Assembly (NCBI RefSeq): GCF_023159225.1
Contig: NC_063163.1
Span: forward strand, 104,253,885 to 104,317,884
DNA: 64,000 bases
DNA from: Perognathus longimembris pacificus
Taxonomy: Eukaryota; Chordata; Mammalia; Rodentia; Heteromyidae
Direction: 5' to 3'
Made by a program: the position numbers and the translations under genes. Of the stretch, positions 52,596 to 62,599 are shown piece by piece. Within the stretch, counting starts at the first letter, position 1, and each line of letters opens with the position of its first letter. A model generated the notes under the pieces. That model saw nothing but the letters and a program-made list of their open reading frames with translations, did not search any database and had not been told where the DNA came from.

Positions 52596-52740
52596 GGGCT
52601 CTATGGCATGTATCTGTATTTTCAGGTGCTGGAGAGGCAGAAGCAAGAGCATTGTTTCAACCCTGAGATCAAGATGAGACTGCGAAAAATAGTAAGGTCT
52701 TCATCTCAACAAAACACAAAAACAAGAAAGGATTTGAGTT
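52596..52740 (+). mobile_element. B1/7SL-like SINE
   Basis: 'ggtgctggagaggcagaagc' and 'aaccctgagatcaagatgag', then an A-rich tail. Confidence 0.6.
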
Positions 52741-52863
52741 CTGTAGTGAACAGAGCTGCAGTAAACATGGGAACACAGATTGTTCTTTGATGTATGGATT
52801 TCATTTTCTGTGATATGTGCTTAGGATGACCGATAGCTGAATCTTACTGAAGTGCCATGTTTA

Positions 52864-52870
<7 letters not shown>

Positions 52871-52931
<61 letters not shown>

Positions 52932-53181
52932 TTCTCTCTCTGTCTTTCTTTGATTTTGGTCATGGGCCTTGAACTCTGGGCCTGGGTCCTGTCCCTGAAC
53001 CCTTCTGCTCAAGGCTAGTGCTCTATCACTTGAGTCTACAGCACCACTTCTGTTTTTCTGAGTGGTTTATTGGAGATACGAGTCTCATGGACTTTACTGT
53101 CTGGGTTGGCTTTGAAACACAATAATCAGATCTCAGCCTCCTGAGTAGCTAGGATTGTAGGTGTGAGCCACCAGTGCCCAA
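52871..53181 (-). mobile_element. 7SL-head/right-monomer SINE with (CT)n tail and TSD
   Basis: The (CT)n at 52871-52942 takes the place of the T-tail; the SINE body runs 52950-53181. A 16-bp TSD with one mismatch (ccatgtttaatattct/ccatgtttaattttct) lies at 52855-52870 and 53182-53197, placing the (CT)n inside the insertion. Confidence 0.9.
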
Positions 53182-53197
53182 CCATGTTTAATTTTCT

Positions 53198-53300
53198 ATG
53201 GAAACGTCATATCTTTGCCATGACAGCTCATTGTCATTTGCATATCTTTGGTGATTGGTGATATGAAGCATTTTTTCCTTGGGCCCATTGGCGATCTGGT
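53198..53300 (-). mobile_element. Old L1 ORF2 fragment
   Basis: 'tcatttgcatatctttggtg' and 'cttgggcccattggcgatct' correspond to the reversed ORF2 'ggtttgcatttccctgatga...gcctattggccatct' region. Confidence 0.55.
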
Positions 53301-53507
53301 TTTGTTGTTGTTGTTTTGCCAGTCCAGGGCTTGAACTCAGGGCCTGGGCACTGTCCCTAAGCTTCTTTTGCTCAAGGCTAGCACCCTACCACTTGAGCCA
53401 CAGCACCACTTCCGACCTTTTTCTGTTTATGTGGTACTGAGGAATCGAACCCAGGGCTTCAAGCATGCTAGACAAGCACTCTACTGCTAAGCTACATTTC
53501 CATCCTG
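53301..53507 (-). mobile_element. IDL-Geo SINE, older copy
   Basis: 'gccagtccagggcttgaact' to 'ctaagctacatttccatcc'; (TTG)n tail at its 5' side on this strand. Confidence 0.88.
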
Positions 53508-53549
53508 GCCACAGATTTTTTTAAACCATAGATAACTTATAAAAGTTTG

Positions 53550-53690
53550 ATGGGATACATATATTTAATTAGATTTAAACATTATACAATATATGTACAT
53601 GTTATCAAACATCACATTGCCCCATTAATTCTTACAAATTTTGTTTTTATGTACCAGTGAAAAAATAAATACAAATTTAAAAACATCTTT
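53550..53690 (+). mobile_element. Old L1 3' end
   Basis: 'gttatcaaacatcacattgc', 'cccattaattcttacaaatt', then 'aaaaaataaat' follows the order of an old L1M-type terminus. Confidence 0.5.
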
Positions 53691-53805
53691 AAAAAGAGCT
53701 GAATTTTAAAACTATTTTATTAACGACTGAATGCTCTGCACTTAATAAGTACTCAACTGAAAAAAAAATGCACTTGTGGAGAAATACAGTTATACCCTAT
53801 AGGGA

Positions 53806-53819
53806 ACACAAGAGGGCGC
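53806..53819 (+). promoter_or_regulatory. Weak CTCF-like motif
   Basis: ACACAAGAGGGCGC matches 12 of 14 core positions. (ATCC)n follows at about 53821-53845. Confidence 0.3.
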
Positions 53820-54157
53820 CATCCATCCATTCATCCATCCATCCAGTTCACTGTTGGTGATTGAGTTATTAAGATAGATAGGGCTTCCAGAATGGTTGCT
53901 TATAGCCAGAACATACAGATTCCATTGTTTGATTGTACATAAATATTTTGGGGAGTCTCAAGAAGCTTTGTGATAGCATTAGTAAGTTTATTTCAGGTAT
54001 CAACTAGTGTGAGAGCTAGGACACAGAATAGTAATACTGAGTCTGCTTTCCCTGAGATCACAGATTCACATCTCCCCCGCACCTTCCCTCAGGACTATGG
54101 AAAACTCCCAAAGTTGACTTTCATAGACCTCGAACACACAAAACACACTGTCCTCAC

Positions 54158-54389
54158 CTCCTGTTGGTCTCCTCCAGCGTTTCCTGCTCTCTTTGTTAGG
54201 AAGTTCTGCATGGAAGAATGAAGAATAATCCTGGTCTTCGTCACAGTCTCTGAAGACAGCTATGAGGCCACCATCAGTCTGTTGATGTGAATGATCTATG
54301 ATTTTCTTCAGAGCTTTTTTCTCTGAATCTGACACTTCTAGGGACAATCTCTCTGCTCGAGTCTCCTTCTGCTGTTCGCAGCCAGCCTG
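54158..54389 (-). CDS. Possible coding exon of an unrecognised gene
   Basis: The minus-strand frame is open from about 54392. It reads like real protein: basic/acidic and coiled-coil-like at first (KETRAERLSLEVSDSEKKAL), then a DCDEDQDYSSFF stretch and NKESRKRW. It meets a good splice donor, GAG|GTGAGG, with GT at 54157-54156, after which the frame loses protein-like character. No strong acceptor is visible upstream ('gagcccag' or 'gcgaacag' are candidates without a pyrimidine tract). There is no ATG in frame, so it would have to be an internal exon. I do not recognise the family; a decayed exon or chance frame is possible. Confidence 0.28.
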
Positions 54390-54631
54390 GGCTCACCAAG
54401 CATAGAACCCACGTCTCACAAAGCTAGGTCCATATCAAACTGGAATTTTTCTTTCCTTTGAAATATATTGACCAGCACTACATTCCTATTGCAAGATACA
54501 TACCCAACAGAAGTTTACATATGTTCACTGAAAAACATATTCTCAAATATTCATGCGCTATTATTCAGGCCCTAAATTGGAAACCACAAAATGCCAGAAG
54601 AGAGTAGATGAATTAACTCTGATATATTTTT
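54390..54631. other. No further gene signal
   Basis: Unique sequence upstream (minus strand) of the possible exon. Confidence 0.35.
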
Positions 54632-54689
54632 GTTCTTTCCTATACTAGGGTTTGAACTTAGGGCTTTATTCTTTTTTAAAAAAAATTGT

Positions 54690-54938
54690 AGTTCTTTCTT
54701 TCTTTCTTTTTTGTCAGTCATGGGCTTGAATTATGGACCTTGGCACTATCCCTGAGCTCTTCAGCTCAAGGCTAACACTCTACCACTTGAGCCACAGTGC
54801 CACTTCTGGTTTTCTGGTGGTTAATTGGCGATAATAGTCTCATGGACTTTCCTGGCTGGAGTTGGCTTTGAACTGGGGTCCTCAGATCTCAGCCTCTTGA
54901 GTAGCTAGGATTACAGGCCCAAGACACTGGCACTCAGC
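54690..54938 (-). mobile_element. 7SL-head/right-monomer SINE
   Basis: (TTTC)n tail; 'tcatgggcttgaattatgga' to 'gactggcactcagct'-type end. Confidence 0.87.
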
Positions 54939-55168
54939 TAAAAACTCTTTCTTAATTGTTATTATGAAGATGATGTGCAGAGGGGTTACAGTTACATAAG
55001 TCAGTGATGAGTACATTTCTTTTTGGACAACGTCGCCTATTCCTTGCCTCTCTCCCAGTTTTCCCTCCTGACCTTCTTTCCCCCACAAGTTGCTTAGTTC
55101 ATTTTCAACATAGTGTCTAGAGAGAACAACTGTGGCATTTATTCACCCTTTGTCCTCCCATTTCTTTG
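54939..55168 (-). mobile_element. L1 3' end
   Basis: 'ttgttattatgaagatgatg', 'gaggggttacagttacataa' and 'cattttcaacatagtgtcta' match the L1 3'UTR at 7840-8020. It abuts the SINE at its tail. Confidence 0.83.
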
Positions 55169-55349
55169 AAGGGCCTTGTTCTTACTTGGCTGGTGCTCTA
55201 ACACTTGAACCACACTGCCAATCTGGCTTTTTACTACTTAATTGGAAATAGAGTTTCAAGGATTTTTTCCTTGAGTTGCCTTTGAACCTCTAGATTTCAG
55301 GTTCAGGAATAGCTAAGATTATAGACATGAGCCGAGAGAGGCCAGCCAC

Positions 55350-55640
55350 ACTTCTTGAATAAAGTACCATGCAGTAATGAATAACAGCATGCCATGTGAA
55401 GATGCGTCTCACAAACATTACAGAGTGGACATTTCCTGTGCTTTCAATGCAGAAAGTCTATGCTAGGCTGGTGTGTTGGAATGTGGCAGCCGTGACTGGA
55501 AGCAGGATGGCTTTGGGCTCTGGGGATGTTTTCTTTCTTTATCTGGAAGATTAAGTGCAGATACCATGTGAAAATCCATGGGACTGTAAACTTACACTCA
55601 CGTCTGAATGTATGTTTTATGAGACTAACAGAAAATACTA
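55350..55640 (+). mobile_element. Ancient L1 3' end (tentative)
   Basis: 'aataaagtaccatgcagtaa...tctcacaaacattacagagt', then 'ctttatctggaagatt' and 'gtgaaaatccatgggactgt' keep the order of an ancient L1 ORF2 end and 3'UTR. Confidence 0.45.
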
Positions 55641-55822
55641 AACTTACAGAACGATTTGGACTCTACTTAGACCTATTTTGGGAACTGGAGTTTGAACAGA
55701 GCTGGTACTTAGCATATGCCCGACCTGTTGCAATCCAAGCCCTGGGTCCCAGTTCTCTGTGTGAGAATTGTAAAGTCAGTTTTATGGGTTTTGTTTTTGT
55801 TGGTGTTAGTGTTGTGTTTCAT

Positions 55823-56059
55823 TTTGTGATAATCCTGGGGCTTGAACTCAGGGCCTGGGCACCGACCCTAAGCTATTTTGCTCAAGGCTGGTGCTCTACC
55901 ACTTGAGCCACAGTTCCACTTCTGGATCTTTGATGGTTAATAGAAGGTAAGAGTCTCATAGACTTTTTTGGGGGGCCTGGGCTGACTTTGAACCATGATC
56001 CTCAGATCTCAGCCTCCTGACTAGCTAGGATTATCAATGTGAGCCACCAATGTCCAGCT
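55823..56059 (-). mobile_element. 7SL-head/right-monomer SINE with TSD
   Basis: 'tggggcttgaactcagggcc' to 'aatgtccagct'. TSD aaagtcagtttta/aaagtcaatttta near 55770 and 56062, though the left copy lies ~40 bases before the recognisable body. Confidence 0.87.
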
Positions 56060-57110
56060 TGGAAAGTCAATTTTAGGAGGAGCTAGTCTCTGCCTCTGAG
56101 GTCCTTAAGAGATGAGGATCATTAGGGATCTTGTGTCAGTATTGTCCTAAAGGTCTCATCCACCCCCCAGTCACCCTTCAGGAGAATTCATCCACACAAA
56201 CAAGGCCTGGACAGGCAGCAGCCTTCGCCTGCCACCCCATTGTCATTTCTGCATCGTTCTGGGACTCTCGCCACACAGCACCTTCCAAAATAAGTGTGCA
56301 GTTGTCCTAGTCCTTCAGAGGACTATTTTGGAACACTGGCTTAGCTTGGTGAGGGACCCAGCTGTCAGAAGGGTGTCCCAAGACCTTCAGAGAGCTGGGG
56401 GTGGGTGGGAACTTCAGAGGAATTGAGCTATAGGAGGCTTGGAGGGGCTAGGGTCATCACAGCTTGGCGAGTGTTCGATACTGCTGTGGGGAATTGGGAA
56501 GGGAAGGGAGAAAAAATTGCAAAGAAGGGGGTGCAGGACAGGTAGGGAGGGGAGAGTGTGAGCTGAGCGGTATTAATAGTGTTGGACAAAAGCAATTTCT
56601 CCAGCCAGTGAGGGCTTGAGGACAGCTGCCAGGAGCCTTCCACAGGATGGAAAAGAAGCCAGTGGGCAAGAGGGGGTGCGATGAGCAACAGGCCAGAGCA
56701 AGGTCCAGTCAGGTGACATCCGGTTACCCTTGGCAACTTTATAGCAGGTCAGTGGCATCACAGCTTCCCTGCTGTTACCCCAGCAGGGACACATGGGCGT
56801 GTTCAAAAGGGACAAATGGGACTTTCATGGCCCCCTTTCCTTCACTTTGCTCTTGGTAATCCTGGAGTAAAAGCATAGCATGAGTTTAGAAAGGTAGTTT
56901 TCACCAGCACCCTCTCATAGGGTCTCTTGTCTCGTCCATGTCTGCACCAGGTGCTCATGGGAGATCTCGCTTCTACCTAGTGACTCTACGTTGCTCTGCG
57001 GGGCACCTGTGCCCTAGGGTTCTGGTCTAGGTGGGGGAGATTCTTTCTTCTCCCTGCAACTGTAGCTTAAGAGATGGGTTCACACAAAAGGATGCTGATG
57101 TCCAGAGACT
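56060..57110. other. No gene recognised
   Basis: About 1 kb of unique, moderately GC sequence free of repeats, the longest repeat-free stretch in the right half. Minus-strand frames up to 102 codons (56428-56736) lack domains. Confidence 0.4.
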
Positions 57111-57111
57111 C

Positions 57112-57202
57112 TTTGTTTCTCTTGTTGATACTTAAGATTTGAACTTAGAACCTTGTGCTTGCTAGGCAGGTGCTCTTCTCTTTGAGCTATGTCGCCAGCC
57201 CA
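57112..57202 (-). mobile_element. ID-like SINE monomer
   Basis: 'cttaagatttgaacttagaa', 'ttgctaggcaggtgctcttc' and 'tgtcgccagccca'. Confidence 0.7.
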
Positions 57203-57204
57203 TT

Positions 57205-57402
57205 TTGATTTCAGTCATTGCTCTTTTTGCTAGGGGATGGTGCTGTACCACTTGAGCCACAGGTCCATTTCTGGCATTTTTGGTGGTTAGCTAAAGTATC
57301 TCACAGACATTTTTCCCCCAAGATGACTTTGAACCTCAGTCCTTACATCTCAGCCTCCTTAGTAGCTACATGACAGGTGTGAGCCACCAGTGCCTAGCTT
57401 CC
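57205..57402 (-). mobile_element. 7SL-head/right-monomer SINE, 5' part missing
   Basis: 'ctgtaccacttgagccacag' to 'gccaccagtgcctagct'. Confidence 0.8.
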
Positions 57403-57447
57403 CCCTTAGATTCCAGACTCATCCATATTTTACTGTCTGTCCTGTTT

Positions 57448-57550
57448 TCCTTCCTTTCTTCCTTCCTTCTTTCTTTCTTTCTTTCCTTCCTTCCTTCCTT
57501 CCTTCCTTCCTTCCTTCCTTCCTTCCTTCCTTCTCTTCCTTCCTTCCTTT
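57448..57550. repeat. (TTCC)n/(TTTC)n
   Basis: About 20 tetranucleotide units; it forms the tail side of the next reversed SINE. Confidence 0.97.
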
Positions 57551-57775
57551 TTCATTTGGTGGTACTAGGGTTTAAACTCAAGGCTTCATGCTCCCTAGTT
57601 AGGGACTCTAGCACTTGAGTCATGCCTCCAGCCTTTTTCTTTGTTTTAGTTATTTTTCAGATAAAGATTCATAACTGTTTGTTTGTTTTCACCCCAGGGT
57701 CAGCCTGGACTAGGATACTTCTACCCACAACTCTGGCATAGCTGGGATTACAGGCCTGAGTCACTATATCTGACT
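57551..57775 (-). mobile_element. Old ID-like/7SL SINE
   Basis: 'gtggtactagggtttaaact', 'catgcctccagcctttttct' and 'gctgggattacaggcctgag'. Confidence 0.75.
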
Positions 57776-58306
57776 CTGTTCTTTTGATTTACTCACTTGT
57801 ATTTCTTGTATGGATGCATTGGGATTGGTGGTTCTGCTAATGGGCATTGGTGTTCTTTCCAGTGCTGGTCTTTTCTGAGTAACTGTGAAAGTGCTTGTGA
57901 TAACATAAAAGAAAAGGCCCACCTATTCGTGATCTAACCTTTCTGGTGGAAAAGGCACTAAGAAACTAAGAAAAGAGCTCACATAGCAAGGTGGAATTTG
58001 ATCTCATGCTTTGCTCACTGAGGAACTCTGTCTTAGGTTTGTAATACAGAGAGACACGATGGAAGTAGTTACTATCCACGTTGTAGTTTTACTTTTTCCT
58101 TTGGTTTCACAAGTACGCTTCAGTACTTGCAGAAGCTGGCAAAGCAGCATAAAACAGAGTGACCTGCAGAAGGCACCCTTTCCATGGTATTGCAATGACA
58201 CGCACATCCGTGCGGCCAACAGGGGGCGCTGTGTTCTACTGGAGAAATAGTACAGAGAGAGCTCATCACTTCCTAACTCAGTACCACCATCAGAGAATGA
58301 ATTTCT
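57776..58306. other. Unique segment
   Basis: No gene or repeat recognised; it holds the best CTCF-like motif of the window. Confidence 0.4.
58216..58229 (+). promoter_or_regulatory. CTCF-like motif (best)
   Basis: CCAACAGGGGGCGC matches 13 of 14 core positions (mismatch at position 4), inside gcggccaacagggggcgctg in a non-repetitive segment. Confidence 0.55.
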
Positions 58307-58320
58307 CTATTCATTTTCTT

Positions 58321-58529
58321 TTTTTTTTTTTTTTTGCCAGTCCTGGGCCTTGGACTCAGGGCCTGAGCACTGTCCCTGGCTTCTTCCCGCTCAAGGCTAG
58401 CACTCTGCCACTTGAGCCACAGCGCCGCTTCTGGCCGTTTTCTGTATATGTGGTGCTGGGGAATCGAACCTAGGGCCTCGTGTATCCGAGGCAGGCACTC
58501 TTGCCACTAGGCTATATCCCCAGCCCCAA
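58321..58529 (-). mobile_element. IDL-Geo SINE (young type) with TSD
   Basis: T15, 'gccagtcctgggccttggac' to 'cagcccc'. TSD ctattcattttctt lies at 58307-58320 and 58530-58543. Confidence 0.95.
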
Positions 58530-58543
58530 CTATTCATTTTCTT

Positions 58544-59332
58544 GACACCAGACATGAGTGCCATTTCCTTGTGCCTCCAAACAGCTGGGGATCCTACCTT
58601 TACAGTTTCTTGACTAATTTTAGTCTATGAGCTTATACTTAGATCCCCTACTGTAGTTACCAGGGAAACCCTTCTTCTCCCTTCCTGCCCCTTGTCTTCT
58701 GAGATATTTCTTTGATCCTTCACCCCAGGTTCAAGATCATTTCACAACCAGTGTTGTACCAGGCTCCCTGGGCTCTTGCCACTCTGCAGGGAGAGAGGAT
58801 GGCAGGTTTGGGAAAAGCTGAGGCAAGTCAGACACCACAATCGATAATGGTGGCCCTGCTCCACCCTGGCATTTGTCTGTCAGCAGAAAACTGCTGTTGA
58901 GACACACAACTGGGATCTATGAACGTGCCACCCCAGCGCAAGCATGAACTTCTTTGGCAAACCAGTCTTCTTCTGGCTGGACGAACCTGAGAAGTACTGT
59001 GCTGAGCAAAAGAGCCAGCTATAGAAGGAAAAAGAAAATTCCACTCACAGGAGGCAGAAGGCTGCTAGAAGGTGTGACGCCAATTCCCGAACCGTCTCCC
59101 TACAACTGTCTTCTCCAGTGGATCCCATGCAGAGGAGAAGATGGTGTAAGGGAGAGCAGTTTCGCAGTTTCCTCCCTGCTCAAGTCCTTCCAGCTGCCAG
59201 TAGCTTCAGGGAGCAGAGAAAGGTGTGTGGTGGATCTCCATAGGATTTTGAGTAGGAGGCTCACCTTTCTTAGGTAGGGGCAACAGGGACAAAGCAAAAA
59301 TCCAATATAGAACATAAATAGATGTGAATCTG

Positions 59333-59335
<3 letters not shown>
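58544..59335. other. No gene recognised
   Basis: Unique sequence. The plus frame at 58954-59277 (about 107 codons) has no known domain and no coding context. Confidence 0.4.

Positions 59336-59374
<39 letters not shown>
59336..59374. repeat. (GT)n microsatellite
   Basis: About 19 GT units. Confidence 0.96.
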
Positions 59375-59375
<1 letters not shown>

Positions 59376-59403
59376 TGTTGCCCATTTGAATGCAAGAAGA
59401 GGA

Positions 59404-59640
59404 GTGAGCCAGGCACTGGTGGTTCACACCTGTAATCCTAACTACTCAGGGTGCTGAGATCTGAGGATCACAGTTCAAAGCCAGCTTGAGGGAAAAAACG
59501 TTCATGAGACTCTTCTCTCCAATTAACCACCAGGAAACTTGAAGTCATGCTGTGGCTCATAGTGGTAGAGAGCTAGCCTTGAGTAGAAAAACTCAGGGAT
59601 AGCACCCAGGCCCTGAGTTCAAGCCCCATGGCTGACAAAG
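59404..59640 (+). mobile_element. 7SL-head/right-monomer SINE
   Basis: 'ccaggcactggtggttcaca' to 'gagttcaagccccatggctg'; a G-rich tail follows. Confidence 0.9.
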
Positions 59641-59732
59641 AGGTGGGGGTGGGGTAGGGGTGGGAATGGGAGGGGTGAATGAGATTTGGGAGAGAAGAAC
59701 ACTTAACAAAATATTATCTTGGTTTTGTTTTT

Positions 59733-59832
59733 GCTGGTCTATCGAGGTATAATTGCTATACAAACTACTATACATATTTAGGGAACCATTACCCCCAAAT
59801 CAAGGTAATGGACACATCTGATGTTGTACAAA
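59733..59832 (+). mobile_element. Ancient L1-type repeat fragment
   Basis: 'tcgaggtataattgctatac', 'catatttagggaaccatt' and 'caaatcaaggtaatggacac' resemble an old L1M-type untranslated segment; the family name is not certain. Confidence 0.45.
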
Positions 59833-59931
59833 GTGTTCATGTGTGCATGTGTGTATTTGTTTATTTGTGTTGTAACTATTTAACATGAGATTCATCTTTG
59901 TAATAAAGTTTTCAGTGAACAATATCATTTG

Positions 59932-59941
59932 AGAGAGAGAG

Positions 59942-59981
<40 letters not shown>
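59932..59981. repeat. (GA)n(GT)n
   Basis: GA units followed by about 17 GT units, at the tail side of the next reversed SINE. Confidence 0.95.
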
Positions 59982-59984
<3 letters not shown>

Positions 59985-60210
59985 TGGTCCTGGAGTTGAA
60001 TTTAGGAGTTGAGTATTGTTTTAGCTTTTTCAGTGAAGGCTGACACTTCACCACTTGAGACACAGCTCCACTTTGTGGCTTTTTCCTGATTGATTGGCAA
60101 TAAGAGGCTCTTGGATTTATCTGCCTGAGTTGGTTTTGAACCATGACCTTCAGATCTCAGCCTCTTGAGGAGCTAGGATTACAGGCATGAGCCACACTGT
60201 TGCCTGGCTC
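59982..60210 (-). mobile_element. 7SL-head/right-monomer SINE
   Basis: 'cctggagttgaatttaggag' to 'aggagctaggattacaggca'. Confidence 0.85.
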
Positions 60211-60221
60211 TGATTCCCTTT

Positions 60222-60380
60222 ATAGATGTCTGTCCCGCCAAACCAAAGACTTAATCTGTCTCGTCTTCTCAACCCTGTCTTCCTTGAGGGTTTATTCACC
60301 TTTGTGTCACCAGCATGGCAGCTGAGGACCGGAGCCTGGTCCACCGTGGACACTCCACAAGTGTTTGTTGAGTGGGTGCA
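60222..60380 (+). mobile_element. L2 3' end
   Basis: 'ccttgagggtttattcacct', 'tgtgtcaccagcatggcagc' and 'cacaagtgtttgttgagtgg' follow the L2 3' end order, which ends in a 'tgttgaatgaatg'-type repeat. Ancient LINE. Confidence 0.7.
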
Positions 60381-60655
60381 AAGAAGGCAAAAGTAGGCTG
60401 TATTTGCATTTAGAACTTAACACAGTGCAGAGATTCCTGTAAAAATGAAAGCATCCCCATGTCTCATTGACTATACTGACGTTTATTAGCGTTAAGCAAT
60501 TGGGGGGAGGGGGCTGCGCAAGCTCCTGTTGGCATATAAGCCTGTGAACATGTTGGCAGAAATGTTATTATATGAGAGCCCTCAACTGGCCCCCAGCTTT
60601 CATAGAAAGACATTCTCCCCTTTCCCATTGGAAACTTTTCTAGGAATGTTACAAG
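60381..60655. other. No gene seen
   Basis: Short unique segment before the CCT tract. Confidence 0.4.
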
Positions 60656-60764
60656 ATCCTCCTCCTCCTCCTCCTCCTCCTCCTCCTCCTCCTCCTCCTC
60701 CTCCTCCTCCTCCTCCTCCTCCTCCTCCTCCTCCTCCTCCTCCTCCTCTTCCTCCTCCTCCAGA
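60656..60764. repeat. (CCT)n trinucleotide tract
   Basis: About 35 CCT triplets with one TCT interruption. It encodes proline or glycine runs in two frames, an artefact. Confidence 0.97.
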
Positions 60765-60866
60765 GACCTGGTCTACATAGACAAACTCTTGGTTTTGAGT
60801 TTGAGATCTTCCAGCCTTCACTTTTCAGGTGCTGGGATTACAGAAGTGTACCATCTCCCTGGCAGC
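60765..60866 (-). mobile_element. B1-like SINE fragment
   Basis: 'ggttttgagtttgagatctt' and 'caggtgctgggattacagaa' (reversed B1 type). Confidence 0.6.
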
Positions 60867-60909
60867 AAACCTCTTTTGTTTTCTTCCCCTCCCTCCCCCC
60901 TCTCTCTCT

Positions 60910-61140
60910 CTGCTGGTCCTTGAGCTTGAACTCAGGGCCTGGGTGCCATCCTTGAGCCTCTTTGTGCTCAAGGCTAGCACTCTACTACTTGAGCCACAGT
61001 GCCACTTCTGGGTTTCCCTGAGTAGTTTATTGAGATGAGTCTCATGGACATTTCTGCCCAGGCTGGCTTTGAACCGCAATCTTCAAATCTCAGCCTGCTG
61101 AGCAGCTGGGATTACACGCGTGAGGCACTGGCGCCCAAGC
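60910..61140 (-). mobile_element. 7SL-head/right-monomer SINE
   Basis: (CT)n tail; 'ttgagcttgaactcagggcc' to 'gagcagctgggattacacgc'. Confidence 0.88.
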
Positions 61141-61625
61141 TCTTTCTTGAGAAGCAGTGGATAGACCACAGATGGGAGTCAATAAAGGCAAAAACACATT
61201 TCCCCATTTGGCTCAGGGGAAAGCTCGCAGATGGTGCACTAGCTTAGATAGAGCACGGCTATCTTTCTAGCTGCAGGGAAGCAGCCAGAGTTCAGGGCCG
61301 GCCTAGACCCCTGGATAAATGCCCTAAGCAGATGGGGCTTAACCTGTCTTTCTGGGTCTGTGATGTCACTTGCACAGTGTTGGAGAACAGACTTTCAGGT
61401 CAGTAAATTCCATTCCTCCGGGCTGCCTCTGTCCCCTCCCCTCCCCAGGTCTGCAAAGCATTAACCCCTGCCTAAACGAGAAATGCCCACCACCCGCACA
61501 TCCAGACTGGAGAGGGAGGATGTCACCTGAGAAGTCACCCATCCACTGTCCACCCCGGAGCCACAAGCCACAGACACACAGCCCCGTGCTTCCATGTCTT
61601 TCTAGCACTATCTTTAGCTCTGGGG
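61141..61625. other. No gene recognised
   Basis: Unique, GC-richer sequence. Frames on both strands (up to 177 codons, running into the following repeat) lack domains. Confidence 0.4.
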
Positions 61626-61768
61626 TAGGAGTGTGTGTGTGTGTGTGCATGCACACACATGCGCGCGTGCCAGTCCTGGAGCTTGAACTGAGGGCCTGGG
61701 CATTGTCCCTGAGTTTCTATTGCTCAAGTCTAGCTGTACCATTTGAGCCACAGCTCCACTTCTGGATA

Positions 61769-61810
<42 letters not shown>

Positions 61811-61940
61811 ACAGTTTTCAGTAGTTTATTGGAGATCAGCATCTCACAGGCTTTCCTGCCCCAGCTGGCTTTGAAGCACGATCCTCATGTCTCGGCCTCC
61901 TGAGCCATAGGATGACAGGCATGAGCCATCAGCACCCGGG
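61626..61940 (-). mobile_element. 7SL-head/right-monomer SINE with internal (GAT)n
   Basis: (GT)n/(CA)n tail at 61629-61662, 'cctggagcttgaactgaggg', then (GAT)n at 61766-61809 between right monomer and head, ending 'atgagccatcagcacccggg'. Confidence 0.87.
61766..61809. repeat. (GAT)n
   Basis: About 14 perfect trinucleotide units at the monomer junction of a SINE. Confidence 0.96.
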
Positions 61941-62120
61941 TAGGAGGGTGGATTTTGGTGATACTAAGATTGAAACTTCATGTCAGAGTCCCCTGTGGAT
62001 CCCACACTTCAGGGCTCAGGAGTTCCTGGAAGCTTGCTGAAGCTGTGTGGGTCTTCATGCTCCATGGTTCTGAGGGAAGAGGGATTGAAGCCCAGGCAGG
62101 GATCTCAGTGAGCAAGCAGG

Positions 62121-62312
62121 CGCTGTCTGCTAGCAGCTCATGTCTGTAATCTAGCTCCTCAGGAGGCTGAGATCTGAGTGTTGGATAGAAAAGTCCATGG
62201 GACTCTCCAAGTAACCATCACAAACTAGGAATGGAGGTGGTAGAGCACCAACCTTGCATGAAAGAGCTAACTGAGAGCCAGGGACTTTGGGTTCAAGTTA
62301 CACAAACAAACA
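62121..62312 (+). mobile_element. 7SL-head/right-monomer SINE, shortened
   Basis: 'tcatgtctgtaatctagctc' head and 'gaggtggtagagcaccaacc'; (CAAA)n tail to about 62340. Confidence 0.8.
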
Positions 62313-62439
62313 CACAAACCCAAACCCAAACAAGCAAGCAGGTGATTCTAGTGTGTGTATCTTGGTGAAGAGCAGTTGGAGGGGTGTCACAAGGCAGTGA
62401 AAGAAGCAAAATAGCTTAAGATGGCAGCCAAAGCATGTG

Positions 62440-62582
62440 ATATTACACATTATTTTCAATGCAGTCAATGTGTTTTGACTGTGACCTGTTACCTGAGGTC
62501 AGGTGTGGAATTTTCCACTTGGAGCATCAGGTCAGTGCTCAAAGAGTTCCAGATAATGAATGTTTTGATTAGGGATGATCAG
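62440..62582. mobile_element. Tigger-like DNA element, 3' half
   Basis: 'ttttgactgtgacctgttac', 'ctgaggtcaggtgtggaatt' and 'gattagggatgatcag' match the complete relative at 62879-63184. Confidence 0.7.
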
Positions 62583-62599
62583 TCATTAACTGTATGATC

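Larger units (their letters stand above)
54632..55346 (-). mobile_element. Old ID-like/7SL SINE split by later insertions
   Basis: The left part 'tactagggtttgaacttagg' ends at about 54677. The right part 'gggccttgttcttacttggc...taagattatagacatg' resumes at about 55170. Between them lie a SINE and an L1 tail. Confidence 0.7.

Noticed and set aside
60529..60821. Polyproline and polyglycine frames
   Set aside because: Translation of the (CCT)n tract.
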